Assembly: GCF_030296895.1 (NCBI RefSeq)
Contig: NZ_AP028023.1
Coordinates: forward strand, 1-64,000
Reading direction: 5' to 3'
DNA: 64,000 bases
DNA from: Helicobacter felistomachi
Lineage (GTDB): Bacteria > Campylobacterota > Campylobacteria > Campylobacterales > Helicobacteraceae
Part shown: positions 49,501 through 57,582 of the stretch, in pieces
Layout of the letters: each line of letters starts with the position of its first letter
Numbering within the stretch: the first letter of the stretch is position 1
Notes under the pieces: model-generated
What the model was told of the DNA's origin: nothing
The model's database searches: none
Seen by the model: only the letters and a program-made list of their open reading frames with translations
Position numbers and translations under genes: made by a program

Positions 49501-49568
49501 ATGGAGACTTTGGCTTCTTTGCCCTCTTGCTTAGCAATGAGAGTGTCGGCAATTTCTAGGGTGTTCAT
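46527..49568 (-). CDS. Sel1-like repeat protein (cassette C, first SLR)
   Basis: 1013 aa, uninterrupted. RBS AGGGGGTTGT before ATG. Residues 1-190 are coiled coil with the family start MNTLEIADTLIAKQ; SLR units follow (GFLELGKMALQGVVLPYSLEHAREYFKKAIELGS; AWLELGKMYLQGVFVAPNPHKALEHFKKATELGS). PLWFYQGDN and PLWQYGRNTKQAFEDY mark the two SLR blocks, as in all paralogues. C-terminus ends YYKNYNKCLLF. It shares architecture but little close identity with the cassette A and B proteins, unlike the adjoining nuclease. No signal peptide; likely a cytoplasmic scaffold or sensor. Confidence 0.78.
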   Translation of the reverse strand: MNTLEIADTLIAKQEGKEAKVSIDADKIQEFLKDKHAKEQERSVLCEDFLNLKVCLKELKEAVQALKEKANTDKKLEPYDTKSLEKTLESTKDTIKALLKRLDPEECLIAQGFQSSFKHLEDFKQKLELKKDTYNKSREQKEEKFEGKDLEEARQTLQRAFAKGILELLGILDDELPRLDKAMAILKASTPYIDLIKPLWFYQGDNLSAYKDYLKATEQDNAEGFLELGKMALQGVVLPYSLEHAREYFKKAIELGSIRAVTELGLSYLNRAEITEQDTREAWGYLKQALILGDVVAYVGMEKIAHLCKERKIGEGLREEMQAFNDALCSKNHALGLDYLEFEKGVYDSQSLDARARFLLACVSAECLYQHHFKYRDYVAEEGYVDECFAEAKIVPAYEEMKARWKFEINPYGNTLSGYARACALEARLGAGVRSAILKVFGRLSKDEAQECDDREKAGYLEGLALGNGACALELGQGALAHFKDAQKKGVFKNERLTQLEANYEAIGYFKKALGLHHNTAIVPLMKLLEEQQEILKEGLKDLYNQDALSGQCTNDLKEAKAFAKALEGALTRNKKETLTPIDFSFSPAFFANTALDTAKPKPKSSTTKPLWQYGRNTKQAFEDYTKALEQNDPIAWLELGKMYLQGVFVAPNPHKALEHFKKATELGSEQAKVGQNLINENFEEEGIKMPSKPVAFSTDLVANGEGRAGLDFAFEECEVEFYEEIIDTLKKQAESGDAQASAWLGLYMINAGSLEESPYWYLEESYEHDDRLRLYSNRAYDAMQKAIKGGYIQAYYFLGGEELLYEDRSKILNENEALLGLYGFYDSMDSVCSSDQGNSCEDEYVEGLVPEDWRIWYEEEERTKFYNSKIKESLQKGLEFGDCLCAVAWVKIQQQEIERQSKEGKDIEPSALLAKRCEWIALLKPFWQEQRHHRVLSKLLELLEAQIAFCEESKGFDSSLKQKDIVKADLETFGYYKQCLKERKDYHKLLGGQESAQQLSQYYKNYNKCLLF

Positions 49569-49641
49569 ACAACCCCCTAACCTGCAAAGCTAGCCAAGCT
49601 AGCCCCACAGACAACTAAAATAACAACACTAGAGAGAGTTA

Positions 49642-49653
49642 CCCCCCCCCCCC
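49642..49653. repeat. Poly-C tract, 12 bases (cassette C)
   Basis: The shortest tract, in front of the intact SLR operon. Flanking sequence TTA...GCACAGCGCAAGTAGAG matches the other two. Confidence 0.85.
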
Positions 49654-49784
49654 GCACAGCGCAAGTAGAGCTAGGCATAGATTTCCTTTTTTTAGAAAAA
49701 TAAAAAGGCTATTGTAGCAGATTTAAATGAATTGTGGGCTTGTTTGTAAAATCACAAAGAGAAACTTAGATACTCTTACTAGTC

Positions 49785-50440
49785 ATGAAAGACAACATCA
49801 GTATAGAGACCCTTTACGCACAAGTGCAAGCTTTTAAAAGCGATGTGAGAAATCTCATATCTTTAGAGCGGCTTATATCCTATGGAAATGACATTGCCAA
49901 ACACAACGCTAGTTTGGAGTTCAATGCTAGACTCACTCCAAAGATCGCCCAGGCAGAGATTTATCTAAGAAACATTGTGGATTTTTGCATGCAGTTAGTG
50001 GTTGGTAGTCCAGCTTGGATTGTAGATGCGCCTTACCTAAGCAGAGAGATAGAGAAGATCAACAAGCGTGTGAGCCGGGACAGACTCATTCGAGAGCATG
50101 TGGCTTATATACAAAGGACCGATGTAAAAGCCTACAATTCTTACTTGTTATCCAATTTGACACTAGGGTCTATTGTGGTTGTCATCAAACAGAACCATTT
50201 GCAAAATCTGATTTTTGACTTTAGAAAGCATAGGTTAGATTTTAGAGATTTCTGCCATCTCAATAAAAAATAGATTTAAAGCTGCCTAACTATTATAAGG
50301 TTAACATTATTGCTTATCCTAGACTTTCTATCTATGCCCCAAGTGATAGAACAAGCCACTCTAAACGGATTATAAGCCTTGCATACGAGAAGATTGAATA
50401 CTTTTTGGAGTTTTTATTGCAACATCTAATAAACACTTAG
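49785..50440 (+). pseudogene. HEPN/Abi-like gene with A6 frameshift and active-site deletion (cassette C)
   Basis: As cassette B: 162 codons, TAG after A6 (50265-50270), then a continuing frame that lacks the 26 codons with RNTCFH. The same GGTTAACATT junction as in B shows one deletion event inherited by both cassettes. Confidence 0.75.
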
Positions 50441-50829
50441 AATGTCGGTTTTTAGGTTGGTCAGACCGAGTATGAAACAAGGGATACTAGGGAGATTGAA
50501 GAAACCAGAAACAATAATAGAAAAGAAACCCTCAAAGAGAACCGGGGGAGCCCCCCGATTTAATTTCGCACATATTATGCACACGAAACTCGTAGAAAAT
50601 ATCTTAATTCGATACAAGCTTTTGCTGTTGTGTAGCATGCTAGTCTTTTCTATCTACAATCCACCACAACCGCTTCTACCCGCAAAACCATAGTCTGGAA
50701 CTCCCAACCCCTAACCTTGCGCTCTACGACCCTTTAAAGGCTCTTTAAACGCTATGTGCGTGATTTAGGTCTTGTCTCCCCACTCATCCAAAACCATTTG
50801 ACAACCCAAGTAGAAATTCAGTGGCGTTT
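50441..50829. other. Gene-free stretch after cassette C
   Basis: Holds the GC hairpin CGGGGGAGCCCCCCG (50543-50557) and part of the sequence shared with replicons 1 and 2 (GCGCTCTACGACCC). No gene seen; the 83-aa frame across the hairpin is not supported. Confidence 0.5.
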
Positions 50830-51096
50830 TCAGTGGCGTTTATAAACTTTGCGTTTGATTTTATGTGTTTGTACCGCACGCTGGCGCAATTCAAACCCTA
50901 AGCTTTTCATGGCAGACAAAAACTCAATAACCTCCCCTTTAAACTCAGGCAATGTGATGCCCTTAGATTCTGCAAGGATTTTCAAAGTATCTTTGAGTTC
51001 TGTTGCATTCCCCTCTTCTAAGACGACATTCAGGTAAGCCAAACGCCTTGTGTCTGTGTTTAAAGTTTTTGAAATACTAAAAGGTTCAAAAGCCAT
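50830..51096 (-). CDS. HigA-like antitoxin (third pair)
   Basis: 88 aa, related to 39409-39657 (MAFEPFSISKTLNTD, LAYLNVVLEEGNATELKDTLKILAESKGI) with a longer basic tail (HKIKRKVYKRH). Starts 2 nt after the toxin stop. Intact although its toxin is frameshifted. Confidence 0.68.
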   Translation of the reverse strand: MAFEPFSISKTLNTDTRRLAYLNVVLEEGNATELKDTLKILAESKGITLPEFKGEVIEFLSAMKSLGFELRQRAVQTHKIKRKVYKRH

Positions 51097-51098
51097 AT

Positions 51099-51388
51099 TC
51101 AGAACTCCTCTTCTAAAATTTTTTGTGCCTTGATTATATCCTTTTGTTGCGTGCTTTTATCGCCTCCACAAAGCAAAATCACCAGTTTTGTCCCTTGTTT
51201 GGAATATACAAGTCATAACCGGGTCCCGTGTGGACACGCAATTCAAAGATGGTTTCTTGGATGTGTTTATAATCGCCCAAATCCCCATCTTCCAAACGCT
51301 TGATCCGGTATGAGATTTTGGCACGAGCTATTTCATCTCTCAGCTTGTTGAGCCACTTTTTAAAAACCTTTGAAGTCTGTATCTCCAT
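51099..51388 (-). pseudogene. HigB/RelE-like toxin, one-base frameshift (third pair)
   Basis: MEIQTSKVFKKWLNKLRDEIARAKI...GDYKHIQETIFELRVHTGPGYDLYIPNKGQ is in frame, then one base is missing from an A-run (plus-strand T4 at 51185-51188) and it ends NW-stop. One added A gives KLVILLCGGDKSTQQKDIIKAQKILEEEF to 51099. This is the best preserved toxin of the three. Confidence 0.78.
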
Positions 51389-51730
51389 ATCCCATTTTAA
51401 CCTAAGAACCTCTATTTTAGGGATTCATAGCTCTTGCATATGGACTGAAAGCAATAGGATTTTACTGACAAATTGCAGGACATTGTTTTGGGCATTTTGT
51501 CAGGGCAAGCTTTTTAGAGTTTTGCTATTTGTGTTTTATGCTGTTTCCTTGCGTTTTAAAGGCTCTACAAGCGCAACAATACCATTAACCCATCTTCTTC
51601 CCAACCCCTCAACACTCCAAGGGTGTTATATAGCCTTTTAACGCCAATTCTCGTTTTAAACCAAAAGCCCCCTTTACTGCAATGACACTATAAAGTCACA
51701 AAACAAATTCATCTCTCACTTCAAAACCCT

Positions 51731-51790
51731 CTCTTGGGGGTTTGGGGGCTTGCCCCCAAGAGCAATATAGATGCCAAGCGTCAGCTTGGC
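51731..51790. promoter_or_regulatory. Conserved hairpin pair upstream of oriV (replicon 3)
   Basis: CTCTTGGGGG...CCCCCAAGAG and GCCAAGC-GTCA-GCTTGGC, as in replicons 1 and 2, but in unrelated surroundings and ~240 nt before the iterons. Confidence 0.55.
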
Positions 51791-52024
51791 TTACCTTTGT
51801 GTGTGCTTTGTGTTGTTTTGTCTTTTTGTATGAATAAATTGCAGATGAGTTTTTAGAGCTTAAAAGCTTAAGTCCACTTTTTGTAGTTTTTCTTATTAAG
51901 TCTTTCGATATTGATGACACAATCTAGCAAGACATTATAGAACACGGACGCATGATATACGGGCGCGGTTTTTGAAAAAGTTTTTGTATTTAGTTTTTAT
52001 GATTTAGAGATAATGTATATTCAT

Positions 52025-52115
52025 CATGGACAAATTGCGTGTTTAATATGGACAAATTGCGTGTTTAACATGGACAAATTGCGTTAAAACTGGGGTTTAA
52101 CATGGACAAATTACG
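52025..52115. repeat. Iterons of oriV3
   Basis: Four direct repeats CATGGACAAATTGCGT at 52025, 52047, 52069 and 52101 (22, 22 and 32 nt apart; the last reads ATTACG). No similarity to the TTCGGC iterons of oriV1/2, so this replicon should be compatible with them. Confidence 0.8.
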
Positions 52116-52121
52116 TTATCC

Positions 52122-52151
52122 TTGACAAATATCTTAAAATGTCATTATAAT
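52122..52151 (+). promoter_or_regulatory. Consensus promoter of rep3
   Basis: TTGACA (52122-52127), 18-nt spacer, TATAAT (52146-52151), about 80 nt before the GTG start. The -35 box lies in a degenerate half-iteron (TTGACAAAT versus TGGACAAAT), suggesting that Rep competes with RNA polymerase. Confidence 0.65.
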
Positions 52152-52230
52152 CATTAAAAGTTGACCATTAATCTTAAGTAAAAAAATGTCAAACAAGTGG
52201 TTTCATCTATAAATTCTGCAAAGGGGTGAA

Positions 52231-54468
52231 GTGGACAAAAACAACCCTGTTTATAAACAAATGAAGTCCTTAAAAGAGGATTTAGACACCACTATTGTGT
52301 TAGAAGCCCAAAATAACGATCCCGCTTTGCGCGTCAACCTAGCCATAGAAAAGGCAAAAATCATTAAAGAGATAGCCCGATTGGTCTTGTCTAAGGAGTG
52401 GGACAGCAATGATACAGGTGGCATCAACATTTCACAAAACGCCATTAGCAATGTTAAACATTTCATGGAGATTATCACCTATTCAGAAAACAAGCTAAAA
52501 ACCACTACCCGTGCTATTTTGAGGAAGGGGTTAGAGGCGAGCATTAAAGATGGTCTGCAGGGCTTGGAAAGCACTTTAACCACTTGGATGGAATCGATAG
52601 ATCCCAAGGACAAACCACAGGACTTAGCTTCTATCGCAGAACTTTCACAATTAACTGCCAACCAACAACCCTCATCGCAACCCTCACAAGAGATTATACA
52701 GCCACGCCCCCAAGAACCTCCCCAAGAGGTCACTAATGAACCATCACAACAAGAACCCCAAAAAGACCTAGCGCCTATCTCTAAAAAACCCACAGAAATA
52801 GAGGTGCAAGGCTTAGTCCCCATGGATGATACTCCCATAAAAACCCCCGTTCTGGCCAAAAATTTAAGCATCGCTAATCGGGGACAAATCATCATCCACA
52901 ACAATTTTTACAAGGTTAATCTAGGCACATTAGGCGAGCTTGAAAACAATTTATTTTTTAGTCTGTGCAACCGCTTAAAAGACAAACAAGACACGATTAT
53001 CCGTTTCAGTCCCCAAGAGTTAAAAGCTTTAGCAGGCGACCCGTATATGCCTAATAAAAGACTTTATAAACTAACTATTGACCTTTTTAACAACATAGCT
53101 GGAGCGAATTTTGATCTCATCAAAATGCTTGAAGATGAAAAAATGCAAAGAAGTAAGGTCATGTTTTTTAGAAAATTTGAGGTGCAATATGACAAAAATA
53201 AAAACATTGAATACCTAGACATCCAAGTCAATGACCCCTATTTTACTTATTTGCTCAATGATTTAAAAGCGAACTTCACAAGTATGAAGCTCCAAACTTT
53301 TGTAGATTTAAGTGGTAAATATGCTAAGAATTTGTTTAGACTTTTGGAGCAATTTAAGAACGCTGCAGAGAAAGGTGTTTTTCAAGTATGTAAGTATGAG
53401 TACAATTTGGAGGGCTTTTGCGCTTTTATGGGCGTACCTAAAACCTTCAAGATAGGCGATATTGATAACCGCATATTAAAACCCACTTGCAAACAACTCA
53501 CCCAAAAAACCCCCAAAAACCCCTTTGAACCCCCCTATAAAGAAGTAAAGGTCATTAAAAACAAAGCCAAGACACGGGGCGGACGGGTGCTAGGCTACAC
53601 CTTTGAAGTCACTGTAAATCCCATCATGCAAGAGCTAGAAAAGGCGTATGAAAACGCCAAAAGCCTACCCCTCAAACGCTTTACAAAAAAAGACTTAAAG
53701 ATTCTTGAGAGCCTAAAAGAGATGCGGGGCAAATTGAGTGTAAAAGACAAAGAAGGCAAAGATTTTACTTTTAACGATGCTATGATCGAAGACATCAAGC
53801 CTAGCCCCAAAACTAGAAAAATTTGCGTGCAGTTTCGTGTCAATGGAGTTTTAGACCCTGAAATCATGGCAGTGATTGCCCTGTATAAGAAATATACAAA
53901 CTATTTTGAAGTCGATGGCAATGAATACCTAACCCTTGTGTTTGAGGACCTTGAGGATCTCAAAAGTAAATTCTTAAACACTGCCTATAAGACTAACACC
54001 ACACACACAAATACCGCAAAAACACCCAAGACAACCACAAAACCCACTGCCGCTGAACCATCACATAACACACCCACTAAGAACACCCATGACTTAGAAA
54101 TTTACATCTTTGAAAAACCAATTCCTGAATGTGGGAGTAAATTAGTGGTAAATTGCCAAGATGGCCATATCTACACCTTTAACAAGGTGCAGCTTGTTGC
54201 CAAAGTCAAAGATACAGAACACACAAAAGCCACACAAGAAAATTTAAAATGTGTTTTTAAAATCTTAGAACCTACAGATACAGATTTAGAGATTGCTAAA
54301 AATTATTTTCAAAACAAAAAAGATATAAACTTTTTTAAACAAAAAATCTCCACATGCACCTCCCCTGAATTTTTTATCCACACCTTCAAAACCCAAAAAG
54401 ATTTTGACATGTGGATGCTGCAAAACATTTTTAGTGGTGTGTACAAATCCTCTACAACTGCAAGCTAA
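52231..54468 (+). CDS. Replication initiator protein, Rep_3 type (replicon 3)
   Basis: 745 aa, GTG start with AAAGGGGTGAA upstream. N-terminal helical domain (1-140), Pro/Gln-rich linker (~140-210), winged-helix initiator core (~215-430: LSIANRGQIIIHNNFYKVNLG, LGELENNLFFSLCNRLKD, VNDPYFTYLLNDLKANFTS, LSGKYAKNLFRLLEQFKNA, ILKPTCKQL), then a long C-terminal extension with LPLKRFTKKDLKILESLKEM and a Thr/Pro-rich linker (~585-630). The core aligns with Rep2 over these motifs, but the protein is ~200 aa longer. Binds the TGGACAAATT iterons by position. Confidence 0.82.
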   Translation: MDKNNPVYKQMKSLKEDLDTTIVLEAQNNDPALRVNLAIEKAKIIKEIARLVLSKEWDSNDTGGINISQNAISNVKHFMEIITYSENKLKTTTRAILRKGLEASIKDGLQGLESTLTTWMESIDPKDKPQDLASIAELSQLTANQQPSSQPSQEIIQPRPQEPPQEVTNEPSQQEPQKDLAPISKKPTEIEVQGLVPMDDTPIKTPVLAKNLSIANRGQIIIHNNFYKVNLGTLGELENNLFFSLCNRLKDKQDTIIRFSPQELKALAGDPYMPNKRLYKLTIDLFNNIAGANFDLIKMLEDEKMQRSKVMFFRKFEVQYDKNKNIEYLDIQVNDPYFTYLLNDLKANFTSMKLQTFVDLSGKYAKNLFRLLEQFKNAAEKGVFQVCKYEYNLEGFCAFMGVPKTFKIGDIDNRILKPTCKQLTQKTPKNPFEPPYKEVKVIKNKAKTRGGRVLGYTFEVTVNPIMQELEKAYENAKSLPLKRFTKKDLKILESLKEMRGKLSVKDKEGKDFTFNDAMIEDIKPSPKTRKICVQFRVNGVLDPEIMAVIALYKKYTNYFEVDGNEYLTLVFEDLEDLKSKFLNTAYKTNTTHTNTAKTPKTTTKPTAAEPSHNTPTKNTHDLEIYIFEKPIPECGSKLVVNCQDGHIYTFNKVQLVAKVKDTEHTKATQENLKCVFKILEPTDTDLEIAKNYFQNKKDINFFKQKISTCTSPEFFIHTFKTQKDFDMWMLQNIFSGVYKSSTTAS

Positions 54469-54838
54469 ACCAAAACTAACACTCTAGCACCGCATAAACA
54501 ATCCTAGAACAATTTTAACCTTAAATGTATTTAAGGTTTTCTCTACAAAAACCCAACTTAACTCACTTTACTGACAACACACTCTAAAATTAATGTACCT
54601 AGCATTTAAGCCCCCACGGCGTTTGAGTAGCAAATTTACCGAAGCAAACCTGTGAGCGTCCCTCCTTGTGGGGGTCGGCAAATTTGCAAATTTGCAAATT
54701 ATCCAACCCCATAAAGGGGACACTCGCTAGGCTTGTTTTGGATAATTTGCCCTTGCAGGGGGCTAAGAAATGCAAAACAAAAACATATTTTAGCTAATTA
54801 TGCGCTAAATACTAGAAAAATCAATACAAAGGACTTCC
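54469..54838. other. Gene-free region before mobilisation genes (replicon 3)
   Basis: 370 nt holding element E6 and, before it, TTAAATGTATTTAAGGTTTT, which resembles the stretch at the same place in replicons 1 and 2. Promoter for the mobilisation operon expected near 54790. Confidence 0.5.
54610..54762. repeat. Long-hairpin intergenic element, copy E6 (candidate oriT)
   Basis: GGCAAATTTGC repeats in the centre. Arms GTCCCTCCTTGTGGGGG and CCCCATAAAGGGGAC pair, GTGAGCGTCCC faces GGGGACACTCGC, and the inner arm AAATTATCC matches the changed outer arm GGATAATTTGCC. Compared with E3 (AATTAACC/GGTTAATT) both partners changed. Confidence 0.72.
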
Positions 54839-55282
54839 ATGTCAAGGGATTATAGTAAGTTATCTAGGCGGGTTTTAGAGTCTTTAGAGAGCCGATTGCA
54901 CAATGAAGTGATTAGACTTAGAGACAAATACCAAGACACAAAAGCCAAGCGTGAAAAAGAGCTCAATTCTTTAAAAAGCAAAACTGCGCGAGAGATTAAA
55001 GCTTTCACAGACAAAATGAATAAAGAGCTTTTAACTTTTGAAAACAAAGTGAATAGGGAATTGAACGCCATTAAAAAGGAAGGTGAGGAAAAGGCAAAAG
55101 AAAAACAAAAAGTTAATGAAGCTTTGAATAACCTCACCTACACGATAGAGCAAGAGAGTCAAAAACAAGAATCTAAGCCAACCCAAGAGATACAAAAGTC
55201 CCAAGAAGCTAAGGTAAATCCCCCACAATCTAAAGCCCAAAGTCAAGTAACCCAAACAGACACACCCCCTAAACAAATCTAG
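54839..55282 (+). CDS. Coiled-coil mobilisation accessory protein (replicon 3)
   Basis: 147 aa: almost continuous charged helix (residues 8-100: RRVLESLESRLHNEVIRLRD...ELLTFENKVNRELNAIKKEGEEK) and a Gln/Pro/Lys tail. RBS AAAGGA. Two bases before the relaxase start, so coupled to it. Positionally equivalent to the 104-aa gene of replicons 1/2 without clear sequence identity. Confidence 0.6.
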   Translation: MSRDYSKLSRRVLESLESRLHNEVIRLRDKYQDTKAKREKELNSLKSKTAREIKAFTDKMNKELLTFENKVNRELNAIKKEGEEKAKEKQKVNEALNNLTYTIEQESQKQESKPTQEIQKSQEAKVNPPQSKAQSQVTQTDTPPKQI

Positions 55283-55284
55283 CC

Positions 55285-57582
55285 ATGGGAGACATTGCCT
55301 CTATCAATTTTAAGCCCACAAAGCTCAGCATCCAAGAAAAACATAACGATCGCTCCGTTACGCCTAGTTATGTGCTCAAAAGTGGGGGATTAGGGTTTGC
55401 GTGCAATCGAAACGCCAAAGAGGCGAGGGTTTTAAGAGATAGCATGGTCGAACAAGCCAAGATACATTACAAACAACATTTTAACCAACCCTTTAAATCT
55501 ACTAACTACCTATGGAGTGCTGTTGTCAATGTCAAGCCCACAACCACTATGCAAGAGTTAGAACATTTAGCCTTGCGCTTTAAAAAGAGATTTAAATTTC
55601 AATGCTACCAAATCGTAATCCACAGAGATGAGGGGCATGTAGATGAAGAGGGAGTAGAACACATTAACCACCACGCCCATTTGGAGTTTGTAACCTTGCA
55701 CCCAATCACGGGCAAAAGCATGTACCGCAAAGAGTATATAAATTTTAAGACCGCCAGCTACATGCAAAAGCTCACAGCAAAAGTCTTACAGATGCAAAGG
55801 GGCAAACCCAAGCACAATGTCTATGACTATCAAGGCAATGTCATTATCAAAGGCTCTGGTGCAAAACGCATTGAACCTAGAGCTTATGGGCGGTTAATGG
55901 AGAAAGCACGGGCACAAGCACAGGAACAATTAGAAACCGATAAAAAAGAGTTGCAAGAGCAATACCAAGGCTATCTAAGTCCTGATAAAGTCGAGAAGCT
56001 ACAACAGCAAACCAATACCGCCAAGCAAACCCTAATCAATGAGCGCAAGGCAAGACAAGATGAGATCAAAGAGTTTTGTAAAGAGTTGCGCCAAACAATG
56101 GCGGGTAAGGGCTTTAAGCGAGAACATTTTAGCCAGCTAGAGCAATGGGCTAAGCAAGCACAAGATCAGGCAATAGATTTTACTGAGTTTCAGCGTGTGG
56201 CTTTGGCTATCTTTAGCGAGCAAAACACCATGCTTGAGAATGCCCAAAAGCAGGCCACAGATACAGCAGAACAATACAAAAACTACCTAAGCCCCGAACA
56301 GGTTGCAGAACAAGCAGAACAATATAAAGACTATCTAAGTCCACAACAGGTGCAGGACAAGATAAAAACTCAATACAAGGACCACTTGAGTCCAGATCAA
56401 GTGGAAGCTAAACGCCTAGAAGATTTTAAGAATCTTTGCCTTGTGGCGGACGTAGATAGCAAAGACATCCCTCAAAAGGCTGATGGAGCTAAAGAGAGCC
56501 TTATGGCACACATTAAACAATCTAAGACAGATTTGAGTGCACTTTGTGAGCGGGCTGGTGGGGGTAATTGGCAAACACCTAAATACGCCAAAGAACACCT
56601 TGAAAAAGGCATTGATAAACTCAAAGAGCAAGCAGACAAGACCAAAACAGCTGAAACCGCTAAGGCTAGCCTAGAAACCGCCATCAGCACCGCTTACAGC
56701 GCATTGATTGAGATGCAAGACCAAGATAACAATCCCACAGCCCAAGACAAGCTCAAAGCTATAGAAACTAGGTTTCAACTAGAAAAAAATAAAACTGAAA
56801 TTTTAGACATTGTCCATAAAGATTTAAACACTCTTTGCGAGAGCTTAGGCATTACTGTAGATCAAAACAGCACACTCCAAGACATGCTTAAAAGGCTCAC
56901 AGAGGCGATTAGCAATATAAAACACGCACAAATGGACTCCAAAGAACCCGCAGGGCAAAATCAAGGTGGTGTTTCCCAAGACAGTGGAGCAATAACAATA
57001 GAACAAAAAGCTAAAGCTTTCTTTGAAAATTACTCCAAAGAACACAAAAACGCAATCTTACACGGCTTTGTATGTAAAGAGTGGGTGTTTTGGATGGATG
57101 ATGCCAATGGTAAAGAACTAAAAGCACGCCTAGAAAAGGTAACAGATGACAAGTTAATCCAAAGTCTTAAAACTCTGTCTTTTGACGATTTAGAAACAGC
57201 AAATGACAATTTTAATGGTTTGTTACATAACTTTGGGTGCTCCGTGCAATCTATCGTTTGTATGCCTCGCTCGTGTTTGCCAAAATCCACAGAACTTACT
57301 TTTCACTTGTATGATGCGCTTGCCCCCAAAGCCCCTGAGATTGAGTTAGAGCAATTTACAGCACAGACAATGCCAAAGTCAGATTTGGAGAAAGAAACTT
57401 TAGACCTCATTGCTGAAATAAGCAAGATAGACCCTACCAAAGCCACAGAAATGGCTACAGAATATACAAACATTACAGATGACTATGCAAGGCGTTTAGA
57501 TGAATTTAATGGATTTTTAGAAAGTGAGCTTTTGAAATCACAGCAAAAAGGAACACAGAAGAGTGTGGGGAAGCATAAGTGA
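55285..57582 (+). CDS. mob: MOBV-like relaxase (replicon 3)
   Basis: 765 aa. Relaxase domain 1-205 (GDIASINFKPTKLSIQEKHNDRS, NYLWSAVVNV, HRDEGH...NHHAHLEF, GAKRIEPRAYGRLMEKA). Then a coiled coil with four YLSP repeats (YQGYLSPDKV, YKNYLSPEQV, YKDYLSPQQV, YKDHLSPDQV), a helical region, and a C-terminal domain with two Cys-containing segments (FGCSVQSIVCMPRSC). No own RBS; translation coupled to the accessory gene. Its 3' end is duplicated at 35674-35803. Confidence 0.82.
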   Translation: MGDIASINFKPTKLSIQEKHNDRSVTPSYVLKSGGLGFACNRNAKEARVLRDSMVEQAKIHYKQHFNQPFKSTNYLWSAVVNVKPTTTMQELEHLALRFKKRFKFQCYQIVIHRDEGHVDEEGVEHINHHAHLEFVTLHPITGKSMYRKEYINFKTASYMQKLTAKVLQMQRGKPKHNVYDYQGNVIIKGSGAKRIEPRAYGRLMEKARAQAQEQLETDKKELQEQYQGYLSPDKVEKLQQQTNTAKQTLINERKARQDEIKEFCKELRQTMAGKGFKREHFSQLEQWAKQAQDQAIDFTEFQRVALAIFSEQNTMLENAQKQATDTAEQYKNYLSPEQVAEQAEQYKDYLSPQQVQDKIKTQYKDHLSPDQVEAKRLEDFKNLCLVADVDSKDIPQKADGAKESLMAHIKQSKTDLSALCERAGGGNWQTPKYAKEHLEKGIDKLKEQADKTKTAETAKASLETAISTAYSALIEMQDQDNNPTAQDKLKAIETRFQLEKNKTEILDIVHKDLNTLCESLGITVDQNSTLQDMLKRLTEAISNIKHAQMDSKEPAGQNQGGVSQDSGAITIEQKAKAFFENYSKEHKNAILHGFVCKEWVFWMDDANGKELKARLEKVTDDKLIQSLKTLSFDDLETANDNFNGLLHNFGCSVQSIVCMPRSCLPKSTELTFHLYDALAPKAPEIELEQFTAQTMPKSDLEKETLDLIAEISKIDPTKATEMATEYTNITDDYARRLDEFNGFLESELLKSQQKGTQKSVGKHK

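Larger units (their letters stand above)
51389..52230. other. Gene-free replication control region of replicon 3
   Basis: Contains the shared hairpin pair (51731-51790), iterons (52025-52115) and the rep promoter. The minus-strand frame at 51696-51920 crosses the hairpins and is not supported. Confidence 0.55.

Noticed and set aside
54610-54762. Long-hairpin elements as integron attC sites
   Set aside because: They are long imperfect palindromes, but I see no conserved GTTRRRY/RYYYAAC core boxes, no integrase and no cassette array.
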